From contig JAJYVT010000002.1 of NCBI GenBank assembly GCA_021791845.1, positions 1-64,000 on the forward strand: 64,000 nt of DNA. Reading direction: 5' to 3'. This document shows, piece after piece, positions 1 through 8,887 of the stretch (positions are counted from its first letter, which is position 1; the number at the start of each line of letters is the position of its first letter). Below the pieces are notes generated by a model. That model had not been told where the DNA came from and did no database searches. It saw nothing but the letters and a program-made list of their open reading frames with translations. Made by a program: the position numbers and the translations under genes. The stretch is from Actinomycetes bacterium (GTDB lineage: Bacteria; Actinomycetota; Acidimicrobiia; Acidimicrobiales; RAAP-2).

Positions 1-334
1 GCTCGAGGCCGCCGGCCACGGCGTAGCCCTCGATGGCGGCGATCACGGGCTTGCCGAGCACCATGCGGGTCGGCCCCATCGGCCCCGCGCCGTTCTCGGC
101 GATCGGGCGCGGCTCGCCGGCGTCGAGCGCCTTGAGGTCGGCGCCGGCGCAGAACGTGCCGCCGGCGCCGGCGAGCACGGCGACGTCGGCGTCGGGGTCC
201 GCTGTGAAGGTCGCGAATGCGTCCTGCAGCCGACCGGCGGTCATCGCGTCGACGGCGTTGCGAACGTGCGGACGGTCGATGGTGACCACCGTCACCGGTC
301 CGCGCCGGGCGACGACGACACCTTCCCGATCCAT
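1..334 (-). CDS. Enoyl-CoA hydratase/isomerase, N-terminal part (runs off the window)
   Basis: The first 111 residues of a crotonase-fold protein are present, and the C-terminal part lies outside the window. The reading starts at an ATG and contains the family's first conserved block: the acyl-CoA oxyanion segment CAGADLKAL near residue 67 and the GKPVIAAIEGYAVAGGLE segment at the cut end. Crotonases hydrate or isomerise enoyl-CoA esters in fatty-acid or aromatic degradation. The exact substrate cannot be told without the missing half, where one of the catalytic glutamates usually lies. It is divergent from the peroxiredoxin gene, with about 155 bp between the starts. Confidence 0.9.
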   Translation of the reverse strand, partial: MDREGVVVARRGPVTVVTIDRPHVRNAVDAMTAGRLQDAFATFTADPDADVAVLAGAGGTFCAGADLKALDAGEPRPIAENGAGPMGPTRMVLGKPVIAAIEGYAVAGGLE

Positions 335-490
335 GGTCCGACGATCTTCTCACGCGCCGGTCCCCGGTCATGGGACCACAGAGGGCCGAATCCCGAGCGG
401 CCCGATCGACATTCGCTGGTAGCCTCGGTGAGCCGGTGTCCGTGGCCGGCGCCCGTCACGCAGAGACCGAACCACGCACAAGGAGGCCGC

Positions 491-1126
491 ATGGCGATCC
501 GACTCGGAGACACCGCTCCGGACTTCACCGCCGACACCACCGAGGGGAGGATCAACTTCCACCAGTGGCTGGGTGACAGTTGGGGCATCCTCTTCTCCCA
601 CCCGAAGGACTTCACGCCGGTGTGCACGACCGAGCTCGGGGCCTTCTCCAAGGCGAAGCCCGAGTTCGACAAGCGCAACACCAAGCTGATCGGCCTGTCG
701 GTCGACTCGGTCGAGTCGCACAAGGACTGGGCCGGCGACATCGAGGACACCCAGGGCAGCGCCCTCAACTTCCCGATCATCGGGGACGAGGACCACCAGG
801 TGGCCGACCTGTACGACATGATCCACCCGAACGCCAACGACACCCTCACGGTGCGCTCGGTCTTCATCATCGGCCCGGACAAGAAGGTGAAGCTCACGCT
901 CACCTATCCGGCGTCCACCGGGCGCAACGTGGACGAGATCCTCCGGGTGCTGGACTCCCTGCAGCTGACCAGCCAGTACCAGGTGTCGACCCCGGTGAAC
1001 TGGACCGACGGGGGCGAGGTGATCATCGCTCCGGCCATCAGCGACGAGGAGGCGGAGACGAAGTTCCCCAAGGGCTTCAAGACGCTCCGCCCGTACCTCC
1101 GGATGACGCCGCAGCCGAACAAGTGA
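491..1126 (+). CDS. 1-Cys peroxiredoxin (Prx6 type)
   Basis: A 211-residue thiol peroxidase that reduces H2O2, peroxynitrite or lipid peroxides in the cytoplasm. The active-site signature is DFTPVCTTE, with peroxidatic Cys45 and Thr42. Cys45 is the only cysteine in the protein, which fits the 1-Cys Prx6 group, as does the long C-terminal extension after residue 150 (PVNWTDGGEVII). The ATG at 491 is chosen because an AAGGAGGC ribosome binding site lies 5-6 bases upstream and the family N-terminus (LGDTAPDF) follows at once. Reading further upstream in frame gives only non-homologous sequence. It appears to be a single-gene unit ending in a hairpin. Confidence 0.95.
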   Translation: MAIRLGDTAPDFTADTTEGRINFHQWLGDSWGILFSHPKDFTPVCTTELGAFSKAKPEFDKRNTKLIGLSVDSVESHKDWAGDIEDTQGSALNFPIIGDEDHQVADLYDMIHPNANDTLTVRSVFIIGPDKKVKLTLTYPASTGRNVDEILRVLDSLQLTSQYQVSTPVNWTDGGEVIIAPAISDEEAETKFPKGFKTLRPYLRMTPQPNK

Positions 1127-1164
1127 GCCGGTGCGGCCGCGTGCGGCCGCACCACCGGGCTCGT

Positions 1165-1200
1165 CGACGGGAGCCGGCTCCACGGGGCCGGCTCCCGTCG
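1165..1200. terminator. Hairpin terminator between convergent genes
   Basis: A perfect 14-bp GC-rich stem (1165-1178 pairing with 1187-1200) with an 8-base loop lies between the stop of the peroxiredoxin gene and the stop of the convergent acyl-CoA synthetase. No T-run follows on either strand, so it is a strong hairpin of the kind seen in high-GC actinobacteria rather than a classical intrinsic terminator. It may act in both directions. Confidence 0.6.
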
Positions 1201-1247
1201 CGCGTCCGCCCGCGTCGGGCGGGGACGAAGGCTGCTTCGCGAGCTGC

Positions 1248-3041
1248 TCAGGAGCGGTCGGGCCCGGGCACGTCCCACGCCGAGGGGTCCCCGCCCCAGT
1301 CGGCGGTGGCTCCCTCGCCACCCTCGAGGACGTGGGATCGCAGCGCCCGCTTCAAGAGCTTGCCGGCCGGGTTGCGCGGGAGCGGGGTGCTGCGGAACCA
1401 GAACCGGGTCGGGACGTTGAAGGCCGCCAACCGCGCCCGCACGTGGTCCGCCAGTTCGTCGGCGCTCACCCTTTGGCCGGGCCGCAGCACGACCACCGCC
1501 CCCACCTCTTCGCCGAGCACGGGGTGGGGAACCCCGATCACGGCGCACTCGGCCACCGCCGGGTGGGAGAAGAGGGCGTCCTCGACCTCGACCGAGTAGA
1601 CGTTCTCACCCCCGCGGATCACCATGTCCTTCGCCCGGTCCACGATGGTGATGAAGCCCTCCTCGTCGATGCGGGCGACGTCGCCGGTGTGGAGCCAGCC
1701 GTTCGTGATGGCCCGACGCGTGTCGTCGGGCTTGTTCCAGTACCCACGGACCACGTGCGGGCCCTTGATCCACAGCTCGCCGGTGGTCCCCGGCGGTGCC
1801 GCCGGGGGGTCCTCCCCGGTGAACCCCTCGGGGACGACGGCCACGTCGGCGACGGGGACGGCCCGGCCCACGCTGTCGGGACGCTGCACGTAGTCCTCCG
1901 CGCCGTTGAGCGCCGTGGCCGCCGAGGTCTCCGTCAACCCGTAGCCGTTGCCGGCCTGACCGGTGGAGAAGGCCTCGTTGATGCGCCGGACGAGGTCGGG
2001 CGGTGCCGGTGCGCCGCCGTAGGAGACGGAGCGGACGGAGGAGACGTCGCGGCGTTGCAGGTCGGGGGAGTCCAGGATGCGCATGACCACGGTGGGCACG
2101 CCGCCGAAGACGGTCACGCGTTCGCGCTCGATGAGCTCGAGGGCCTGCTCGGGGTCGAAGTGGTGCATGAGGACGAGCTTCGAGCCGGCGGCCGTGTTGG
2201 TGACGAGCACGGCGTGGCAGCCCGTGGCGTGGAAGAGCGGGACGTTCAAGAGGTAGCAACGCTGCGGGGCGTCGCCCTGGTCCCCTGGTCCGACGCCGAA
2301 GCGGAGCTGGGACGCCGACTGGGCGAAGAAGAGGTTCATGAGGTTGGTGCAGGCGTTGCGATGGGTCCCGACCGCCCCCTTGGGTCGCCCGGTGGTGCCC
2401 GAGGTGTAGAAGATGGTGGCGTCGTCGTCGGGGTCGATGGCCACGTCCGGCGGCACGGCGTCGCCGGCCACCTCGCCCAGGACCTCCTCGTAGGCACGGG
2501 TGCCGCCGGTTCCCGCCACCCCGGCACCCTCGTCGTCGACCACGACCGTCGCCCGGAGCGCGGGCAGCGTTCCTGCGACCGACGCGAGGCGGCGGGCACG
2601 CTCGGTGTCGGCAAAGGCCACCACCGCGCCGGAGTCGGCGAGCCCGTAGGCCAGCTCGCCCCCGGTCCACCAGGCGTTGAGGGGGACGGCGACGGCGCCG
2701 GTGGCGATGGTGGCCCAGAAGGCGACGATCCACTCGGGCAGGTTCCGCATGGCGATGGCGACCCGGTCGCCCGCCACGACCCCGAGCTCGTCTCGGAGCC
2801 GATGGGCCAGGGTGGCCGCCTCCCGGTAGTGGCGGTCGTAGGAGACACGGCGGTCCTCGTAGACGATGTAGTCCGCGTTGCCGTAGCCGAGCGAGAGGTC
2901 CAGGACCGTCCGCAGCGAGGGGGGCGCCGCCTTCCAGGTCCGCACCGTGACGCCGCGGATCTCCTGCTCCTCCATCTCGAAGAGCTGGCCGGGAGCGGTG
3001 AGGCGGGCCACCGCGTCGGCGTAGGTCATCTGCTCGGTCAT
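1248..3041 (-). CDS. AMP-binding fatty-acid/acyl-CoA synthetase
   Basis: A 597-residue ANL-superfamily ligase that activates a carboxylic acid as acyl-AMP and then transfers it to CoA. Visible motifs are the P-loop FYTSGTTGRPKG near residue 211, the A5 motif YGLTET, the A7 motif TGDVARIDEEGF, the hinge IVDRAKDMVIRGGENVY, and the C-terminal lysine region RNPAGKLLKRALR. The substrate is probably a medium or long-chain fatty acid. The ATG at 3041 overlaps the stop of orn by ATGA, so the pair is translationally coupled. A longer reading to 3278 would bury orn and has no homology. Confidence 0.92.
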   Translation of the reverse strand: MTEQMTYADAVARLTAPGQLFEMEEQEIRGVTVRTWKAAPPSLRTVLDLSLGYGNADYIVYEDRRVSYDRHYREAATLAHRLRDELGVVAGDRVAIAMRNLPEWIVAFWATIATGAVAVPLNAWWTGGELAYGLADSGAVVAFADTERARRLASVAGTLPALRATVVVDDEGAGVAGTGGTRAYEEVLGEVAGDAVPPDVAIDPDDDATIFYTSGTTGRPKGAVGTHRNACTNLMNLFFAQSASQLRFGVGPGDQGDAPQRCYLLNVPLFHATGCHAVLVTNTAAGSKLVLMHHFDPEQALELIERERVTVFGGVPTVVMRILDSPDLQRRDVSSVRSVSYGGAPAPPDLVRRINEAFSTGQAGNGYGLTETSAATALNGAEDYVQRPDSVGRAVPVADVAVVPEGFTGEDPPAAPPGTTGELWIKGPHVVRGYWNKPDDTRRAITNGWLHTGDVARIDEEGFITIVDRAKDMVIRGGENVYSVEVEDALFSHPAVAECAVIGVPHPVLGEEVGAVVVLRPGQRVSADELADHVRARLAAFNVPTRFWFRSTPLPRNPAGKLLKRALRSHVLEGGEGATADWGGDPSAWDVPGPDRS

Positions 3042-3571
3042 GGAGCCCGGAAGACCGCCTCCCGGTAGTACGCGAGCTCGGCGATGCTCTCTTTGATGTC
3101 GTCCATCGCCCGGTGGGACCCGCGTTTGTGCGGAGCAGCGGCGAGGGCGCCAGGGAGCCAGCGGCGCGCCAGCTCCTTCACCGTCGAGACGTCGACCGAG
3201 CGGTAGTGCAGGAACCGCTCCACCTCGGGCAGCTGGAGCGCCAGGAAGCGCCGGTCCACGCCGATCGAGTTGCCGCACAACGGGACGGTCCCGGGCGCCA
3301 TGTGGGACTGGAGGAACGCCAAGGTCGCCTTGCCGGCGTCGTCGAGGGTGAGGGTGGACGCCTCGATGGCCGCCAGGAGCCCCGAGCGGGTGTGCATCTC
3401 GCGCACCACGTCGCTCATGGCCCCGAGCGCCTCGTCGGGGGCGCCGATCACGAGGTCGGGGCCTTCCGCCACGATCTCGAGGTTGTCGTCGGTGACGAGG
3501 GTCGCGATCTCGACGATGGCGTCACGGGTCGGGTCGAGACCCGTCATCTCGAGGTCCATCCAGGCCAGCAT
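3038..3571 (-). CDS. orn: Oligoribonuclease
   Basis: A 177-residue DEDDh 3'-5' exoribonuclease that finishes mRNA decay by degrading 2-5 nucleotide RNAs (and pGpG from c-di-GMP turnover). Family motifs are in order: MDLEMTGL (D-x-E, residues 5-12), GNSIGVDRRFL, YRSVDVSTVKEL and HRAMDDIKESI with the catalytic His and Asp. The ATG at 3571 gives the standard Orn N-terminus (MLAWMDLEMTG). An upstream in-frame ATG adds about 42 low-complexity Ala/Pro residues not expected in the family. It is the first gene of a two-gene unit with the downstream CoA ligase. Its upstream region is shared with the divergent dut. Confidence 0.95.
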   Translation of the reverse strand: MLAWMDLEMTGLDPTRDAIVEIATLVTDDNLEIVAEGPDLVIGAPDEALGAMSDVVREMHTRSGLLAAIEASTLTLDDAGKATLAFLQSHMAPGTVPLCGNSIGVDRRFLALQLPEVERFLHYRSVDVSTVKELARRWLPGALAAAPHKRGSHRAMDDIKESIAELAYYREAVFRAP

Positions 3572-3704
3572 CTGCGAGATGGTAATCGGGGGTCGTGCCG
3601 GGCAGGCGGTAGCGGCGGGGGCCGGGCCGTGCGGCGAGGCGGCGGGCCCGGCGGTCGTGGCGGGGGCGCCGGGCCGGCGCGGTGGGCCGTCTACCATCGC
3701 CGGG

Positions 3705-4148
3705 GTGCTCAGGGTGCCCGTCCACCAGCTCGACCCCGAGCTGCCGCTGCTCTCCTACGCCAGGCCCGACGACGCCGGCGCCGACCTGGTCGCCCGGACC
3801 GGCGCCCGCCTGGCCGCCGGCGGGGGCCGGGCGCTGGTGCCGACCGGCGTCGTGGTGGCCATCCCGCCCGGCTACGCCGGCTTCGTGCAGCCCCGCAGCG
3901 GGCTCGCCCTCCGGCACGGCGTCACCTGCCTCAACACGCCCGGCCTGATCGACGCCGGTTACCGCGGGGAGGTGTCGGTGCTGCTCGTGAACACCGACCC
4001 CACCGAGGACTACGAGGTGCACCGGGGCGACCGCATCGCCCAGCTCGTGATCCAGCAGGTGGCGTCGGCCGCGTTCGAGCCGGTGCCCGCCGAGGGGCTC
4101 ACCACCACGGCCCGGGGCGACGGAGGCTTCGGGCACAGCGGGCGGTAG
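3705..4148 (+). CDS. dut: dUTP diphosphatase (trimeric dUTPase)
   Basis: A 147-residue enzyme that hydrolyses dUTP to dUMP and PPi, keeping uracil out of DNA and feeding dTMP synthesis. All five dUTPase motifs can be read: DDAGADL, PRSGLA, GLIDAGYRGEVSVLLVN (with the catalytic Asp and Tyr), DRIAQLVI, and the C-terminal arm RGDGGFGHSG that closes over the active site. The start is GTG at 3705, matching the usual dUTPase N-terminus. The gene is divergent from orn with about 130 bp between. The wax ester synthase reading begins 4 bp after its TAG stop. Confidence 0.95.
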   Translation: MLRVPVHQLDPELPLLSYARPDDAGADLVARTGARLAAGGGRALVPTGVVVAIPPGYAGFVQPRSGLALRHGVTCLNTPGLIDAGYRGEVSVLLVNTDPTEDYEVHRGDRIAQLVIQQVASAAFEPVPAEGLTTTARGDGGFGHSGR

Positions 4149-4152
4149 GCCA

Positions 4153-5660
4153 CTGGAACCGCTCTCGGGTCTCGGCGCCGCCTTCCTGGCGCTCGAGACG
4201 GCCACCAGCCGGCCCTATGTGGCAGGGGTCCTCCTGCTCGACCCTCCGCCCGGTGACGACCCGGCCGACGAGCCCGCGTGGGGTCCGGCGGCCTTCGACC
4301 GGATCCGGGCCACGATCGTGGCGCGCCTGCCGCTGGTCCCGCGGCTGCGACAGCGCGCGCTCCGGATGCCGCTCGACCTCGCCCGACCGGTCTGGGCGGA
4401 CGACCCGGCGTTCGACCTCGACGCGCACGTCCGGCGGGCCGCCCTTCCCTCACCGGGCGGCCGCCCCGAGCTCGACGAGCTCTTGGGCGAGGTGATGGCG
4501 CGGCCATTGCCACCCGACCGCCCGCTGTGGGAGATGGTCGTTGTCGAAGGTCTCGAGGAGGGGCGCTCGGCGGTGGTGGCGCGGCTCCACCATGCCGTCC
4601 TGGACGGTGTCTCGGGGGCCACGGCGATGGCGGCCTTCCTGGACCTCGGGCCCGAGCCGATGGCGGCACCTCCCGAGGGGCAGCCCGGTGCGCCCGTGCC
4701 CGGCAGGGCGCTACCGCCGGCCACCTGCTGCTCCGCCACGCCGCCGCGTCCGTCGTTCGCCAGCCCGCCGCGGTGCTGGACGCGTGCAACCGGAGCCTCG
4801 ACGCCATGGTGGCCCTGGCCGGGCAGAACCGGCGGCTGGCGGCGGAAGGGCGGACGCCGCCTCCGACGCCGTTTCGCGTCCCGAGGACGAGCCTCAACGG
4901 CAACGTCACGGCGGAGCGGCGGGTGGCCACGATGACGGTGCCGCTGGCCGACCTCGACCTCGTCCGCTCGACGTGCGGCGGCGTCACGGTGAACGACGTC
5001 ATCCTGTGCGCGGTGGGGGACGCCACGCGCCGGCTGCTGACGTCACGGGGGGAGCAGCCGCCGGCACCCCTGGTGGCGCTGGTGCCCGTGTCGACGAGAG
5101 GGCCGGCCGCCGTGCCCGAGGAAGGGGCGCCGGCGCGGGTGGGGAACGCCATCTCGGGGATGCTCGTGCCCCTCCCCGTCGAGGCGTCCGACCCGTTCGA
5201 GCGCCTCCGGTCCGTCGCCCAGGCGGCGCAGGTGTCGAAGGACCAGGAGGCGCTGGCCGGCGGCGACTTCCTGGAAGGCCTCACCCGCGCCCTGCCGCCC
5301 GCCGCCGTCCGGGCCCTGATGCTCGGGATCGGCCGGTTCCGCGTCTTCGACCGGCTGCCGCCACCCTGCAACCTCGCCGTGTCGACCGTGGTGGTCCCCG
5401 ACGTCACGCTGTGGTGGGCGGGGCGCGAGGTGTCTGCCGTCTATCCACTGGGGCCCGTGGTCGACGGTGTCGCCCTCAACGTGACCGCCATGACGTACCG
5501 GGGCACCGTCTACGTGGGCCTGGTGGCCTGTCCTCGCCAGGTCCCCGATGTCGCCGGCCTGGCCGCACTCCTCGGCACCGCCTTCGACGACCTGGTGGTC
5601 CGGGCGGCGACGGGCCGTCCGCACCGGGCGGGATCGACCGACGAGGCGGTGCCGGGCTAA
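4153..5660 (+). pseudogene. Wax ester synthase/diacylglycerol acyltransferase, broken by a frameshift
   Basis: WS/DGAT enzymes make wax esters or triacylglycerol from acyl-CoA. The N-terminal half is in one frame: LEPLSGLGAAFLALE at 4153, and the active-site LHHAVLDGVSG (HHxxxDG) around 4582-4614. The C-terminal half continues in a different frame after about 4705 (GATAGHLLLRHAAASVV, then PRTSLNG, GVTVNDVIL, YPLGPVVDGVALNVT), ending at TAA 5658-5660. Joining them requires a one-base frame change in a C/G-rich stretch. No ATG or GTG exists at the expected start: the codon at the family methionine position is CTG (4153), and the first GTG in frame (4219) would remove about 22 conserved residues. 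The family GLDA motif is GLGA. It could be a decaying gene, a sequencing error or programmed frameshifting. Apart from the shift the body looks intact. Confidence 0.8.
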
Positions 5661-5674
5661 GGTGGTCGCCACAC

Positions 5675-5750
5675 GCGGACGTGGCTCAGTTGGTAGAGCA
5701 TCACCTTGCCAAGGTGAGGGTCGCGGGTTCGAGTCCCGTCGTCCGCTCCA
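5675..5750 (+). tRNA. tRNA-Gly (anticodon GCC)
   Basis: A 76-base cloverleaf. The acceptor stem GCGGACG pairs with CGTCCGC. The anticodon stem TCACC/GGTGA (5701-5705 and 5713-5717) encloses the loop TTGCCAA with anticodon GCC at 5708-5710. The T-loop GGGTTCGAGTCCC is present, the discriminator is T5747, and CCA is encoded in the gene. It starts 14 bases after the acyltransferase stop. No integrase or repeated tRNA end was seen nearby, so there is no sign that it serves as an attachment site. Confidence 0.97.
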
Positions 5751-5818
5751 GAAAATTCCCAGCTCGGGCGCACGCCAGGCGCCTGCCCGCTCATGCCGGC
5801 GTGGTCGCCGGTCGCCGA

Positions 5819-6560
5819 TCAGGCCGCCATCCCGACGACCGGTGCGTTGAGCGGCCCTTTCCCAATCGAGCCGGAGAACCGGGCCGTCCCGAAGCTGAAG
5901 ACCCCGCCGTCGGCCGCCACCAGCCAGTAGCCGTGCCCTGTCGGGGCGGCGGCCACCCCGACGACCGGTGCGTTGAGCGGCCTCTTCCCCATCGAGCCGG
6001 AGAACCGGGCCGTCCCGAAGCTGAAGACCCCGCCGTCGGCCGCCACCAGCCAGTAGCCCCCGCCTGTCGGGGTGGCGGCCATCCCGACGACCGGTGCGTT
6101 GAGCGGCCCTTTCCCCATCGAGCCGGAGAACCGGGCCGTCCCGAAGCTGAAGACCCCGCCGTCGGCCGCCACCAGCCAGTAGCCCCCGCCTGTGGGCGCG
6201 GCCGCCATCCCGACCACGGGTGCGGCGAGCCGGTGGCCGGCCATCGAGCCGAGGTAGGTGGCGTTCCCGAAGCTGAAAACCGCCCCGTCGGCGGTGGCGA
6301 GCCAGTAGCCGCCGCCGGTGGGGGTGGCGGCCATTCCGACCACGGGTGCCGAGAGCCGGTGGCCGCCCGTCGAGCCGAAGAAGGGTGCGTGGAAGCTGAA
6401 GACCCCGCCGTCGGCCGCCACCTCCCAGTACCCGCCGGTGGCGGGATCGGTGGCCACCCCGACGACCGGCTCGTCGAGCGGCGTGGCCCCCATCGAGCCG
6501 TCGAAGGGGGCGTCGCCGAAGGTGAAGATCCCCCCGTCGGCCGCCGCCTCGACGTAACCA
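5819..6560 (-). repeat. Six tandem 126-bp repeats (42 codons) in the surface protein
   Basis: The same block recurs every 126 bp (copies of GGTGCGTTGA start at 5841, 5967 and 6093, with diverged copies near 6219, 6345 and 6471). The three copies nearest the 3' end of the gene are almost identical at DNA level, while the three N-terminal copies have diverged. This suggests recent duplication or homogenisation at the C-terminal end. Confidence 0.95.
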
Positions 6561-8608
6561 GCGGCCGGCGCCGGTGCGACCGTGAGGGTGTGAGTGTCGT
6601 CCGCCGAGGGGGCGAAGGCGCCGCCCGCATCGCTGTAGGCGGCATGGATGCTGTAGGTGCCCGGTACGGTGTTCGCCGGGAGCCTGTAGGAGACCTGCGC
6701 CACCCCCTTTGCCACCGGGGCCGAGGTGGCGCCCCCGATGAGGGTGGGGCCCTGGTACACGCCGAAGGTGACGGTGCCCGTGCGCACCGTCGTGCCGGGG
6801 GAGGTGACGCTCGCAGCGAGCGTGACGTCGTGCGACGAGGTCGAGGCGGTCGTGGTGGCGTTTGCAGCCGTGGTCGTGGTCGGGGCGAGCGCCTTGTGCT
6901 CGGGGGACCCGACGCTGAGCGTGACCGTTGCGCTCGAGGGCCCGAACAGCCCGCCGGTGTCGGCGTAGGCGGCGTCGACGGTGACCGTCCCCGCCGTCTT
7001 GAACGAGGTGGTGCAGGTGGCGCTGCCCGAAGAGACCGGCACCGCCCCACAGCCGGTGAGCGACGTGGCGGCCACCGAGAAGTCGACCGCCCCGGAGCCC
7101 GGAGGCGTGGTGGCCTTCACCGTGGCCGTGAGGGTGACCGGTTGGCCGGGGTTCGGGTGGGGGGGTGTGGCCACGACGGCGGTGGTGGTGGTGATGGGGG
7201 CGACCGTGAGGGTGTGGGTGTCATCCGCCGAGGGGCCGAAGGCGCCGCCGGTGTCTTTGTAGGCGGCTTCGATGGTGTAGGTGCCCGGCGCGGTCGCGCC
7301 CGGGAGTGTGTAGGCGACCTCCGCCGCCCCCTTGGACACCGGGGCCGAGGCGGCGGTCCCGACCAGGGTGGGGCCCCGGTACAGGCCGAAGGTGACGGTG
7401 CCCGAGCCCACCGTCGTGCCGCTCGCGGTCACCGTGGCCTTCAGGTTCACCGTCTGGCTCGAGGGCGACGCGGAGACGGTGGGGACTGTGGCGACGGTCG
7501 TGGTGGTGGCCGTGGCCGTGGCCGTGGTCGGGGCCTGGTAGCTGATGAGCACCTCGCCGTTCCCCGACCACACCCCCGACGTCATCCCGGTGCCGGTGGG
7601 CGTGTGGCCTGAGCCGCCACCCCCTCCGGTGGCCGTGACGGCTCCCGCGGCCCGCCCTGTTGACCCGAGAGGAACGTAGTACCCGGAGGACCCGCCGCCA
7701 CCTCCGTACCAGCCGCCGCCGCCGCCGCCTCCGCCGAAGCCGTCGTCTCGAACAACCACTGTGTTGCTCGTGGTCGGCGTGGCGGCGGCGCCACCCACGC
7801 CGAAGCTTCCACTTGCCCCATCCAGGCCGGTCGTTGTCAACGCGCGCCGCGTGGTAGCTCCCGCGCCGCCGGCTGCCTGGGTCCCCCCTCCCGCCGGTGT
7901 CTCGATCTGCCCCTTTGTTTCAGGGGATGTGCTCGTCGACTGATGGAAGCAGGACTTGTACGACTGTGTCGACGTTGTGGTGACGGCTGTGCCGCCGGAG
8001 GTGCCTCCGCCGGGTCCGCCTGGACAGACGGCGAGGATCTCTGTGGGGGCGCCGACCGTAGCGTCGGTGAAGCCGCCGCCTCCGCCGCCACCGGCCACCA
8101 CCACCCGGCTGGCGAGTGATGTGCCGTCCTCACGGACGTCAGAGGCCCCGCCGCCACCGCCCCCTGTGGCACCGCCGCCGTAGATGACGGTCGCGGTGCC
8201 GACGCCCGGGGAGCCCCCGCCGTTGTAGCCGCCCCCGGTGTAGCTGCCCTTACCACCGACGTACACGCGCAGGGTCGCACCCGGGGTCACGGCCAGCGTG
8301 GCGTGCGCCTCGCCGCCCAGCCCTCCCGCCACGGCGTCTTTGGCCGATCCGCCCTGGGCGCCGTAGGCGGTGACGGTCACGTGGGTCACTGTCGAAGGGA
8401 CGGTGAAGGTCTGTGCGGCCCCGGTGTAGCTGAAGGTGCACGTCACGGTGGTCGTGCCGGTGCAGTTGGAGGCAGGGGTCGCCGAAGCGGGCGTGCTGGC
8501 GAACACGAGGAGCCCTGCACCGAGGGCGATCGCACCGAGGATGCTGGTGGACCGGGGCGCGAGGCGCGTCCGCTGCGCCGTGCCTCGGAGATGCTCCCAC
8601 CGTTGCAC
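5819..8608 (-). CDS. Secreted glycine-rich, Ig-like and 42-residue-repeat surface protein
   Basis: About 929 residues from a GTG at 8608. That start is chosen because a signal peptide follows (RTRLAPRS, a hydrophobic ILGAIALGAGLLVF core, cleavage near TPASA). A start up to 8749 is possible but adds a non-homologous leader. Order of parts: signal peptide; a bacterial glycine-rich domain (YGAQGG, VYVGGKG, GGGASDVR, long G runs) of about 300 residues; three Ig-like domains of about 90 residues each ending in HTLTVAP-type strands; then six tandem 42-residue repeats built on GYWLVAADGGVFSFG and NAPVVGMAATPTG. The function is unknown. The layout suggests an adhesive or scaffold protein outside the cell, with the repeats likely forming a beta-rich, propeller-like domain. 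No sortase motif or membrane anchor is visible at the C-terminus. Confidence 0.8.
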   Translation of the reverse strand: MQRWEHLRGTAQRTRLAPRSTSILGAIALGAGLLVFASTPASATPASNCTGTTTVTCTFSYTGAAQTFTVPSTVTHVTVTAYGAQGGSAKDAVAGGLGGEAHATLAVTPGATLRVYVGGKGSYTGGGYNGGGSPGVGTATVIYGGGATGGGGGGASDVREDGTSLASRVVVAGGGGGGGFTDATVGAPTEILAVCPGGPGGGTSGGTAVTTTSTQSYKSCFHQSTSTSPETKGQIETPAGGGTQAAGGAGATTRRALTTTGLDGASGSFGVGGAAATPTTSNTVVVRDDGFGGGGGGGGWYGGGGGSSGYYVPLGSTGRAAGAVTATGGGGGSGHTPTGTGMTSGVWSGNGEVLISYQAPTTATATATTTTVATVPTVSASPSSQTVNLKATVTASGTTVGSGTVTFGLYRGPTLVGTAASAPVSKGAAEVAYTLPGATAPGTYTIEAAYKDTGGAFGPSADDTHTLTVAPITTTTAVVATPPHPNPGQPVTLTATVKATTPPGSGAVDFSVAATSLTGCGAVPVSSGSATCTTSFKTAGTVTVDAAYADTGGLFGPSSATVTLSVGSPEHKALAPTTTTAANATTTASTSSHDVTLAASVTSPGTTVRTGTVTFGVYQGPTLIGGATSAPVAKGVAQVSYRLPANTVPGTYSIHAAYSDAGGAFAPSADDTHTLTVAPAPAAGYVEAAADGGIFTFGDAPFDGSMGATPLDEPVVGVATDPATGGYWEVAADGGVFSFHAPFFGSTGGHRLSAPVVGMAATPTGGGYWLATADGAVFSFGNATYLGSMAGHRLAAPVVGMAAAPTGGGYWLVAADGGVFSFGTARFSGSMGKGPLNAPVVGMAATPTGGGYWLVAADGGVFSFGTARFSGSMGKRPLNAPVVGVAAAPTGHGYWLVAADGGVFSFGTARFSGSIGKGPLNAPVVGMAA

Positions 8609-8887
8609 GGTGCAAAGTTCACCACACTGGTGCGTTCTTGTCCGCGCGCCCCTCTCTCCCGGGCCGCTGTCTGTCAGATGCGACCGTCTGGGCGCCACCT
8701 CGGATGCCCGCACCAGGCGATGGCCGTTCAGGGCGCGCCCGCACATCACGAATACTGAGAGTCATTACGAATAGTGACGAACTTGAGGTAGCGTTGGCAC
8801 CCGGTCAGGGAAGGACGAGCGCCCGCCGCTCGCGCCGGGCGGCGGTGCCGGAGCGGTGGGGCGCCCTCGCGAGGGGGGGTCGTCGAA
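8609..8887. other. Intergenic region between divergent genes, no gene seen
   Basis: No protein-coding stretch with homology or good start signals was recognised. The only A/T-richer part (8745-8785) contains two partial copies of ATTACGAATAGTGACGAA-like sequence, which could belong to a promoter or operator, but no convincing -35/-10 pair could be fixed. An RBS-like run of G (8871-8879) precedes the heme A synthase GTG. Confidence 0.4.

Noticed and set aside
3280-3300. GGGACGGTCCC palindrome as another DevR-type box
   Set aside because: It lies inside the coding region of orn, and the centre differs from the four intergenic boxes.
5675-5750. tRNA-Gly as the attachment site of a mobile element
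   Set aside because: No integrase, no second copy of the tRNA 3' end and no composition change next to it. The island at 16-30 kb is more than 10 kb away.
5819-6560. Regular repeats resembling a CRISPR array
   Set aside because: The period is 126 bp with no unique spacers, and the repeats code in frame as protein. No cas gene is present.
4541-7612. 1023-codon open frame on the plus strand crossing the tRNA and the surface-protein repeats
   Set aside because: It passes through tRNA-Gly and the antisense of the surface protein. The apparent repeats are the complement of the real 42-residue repeats.
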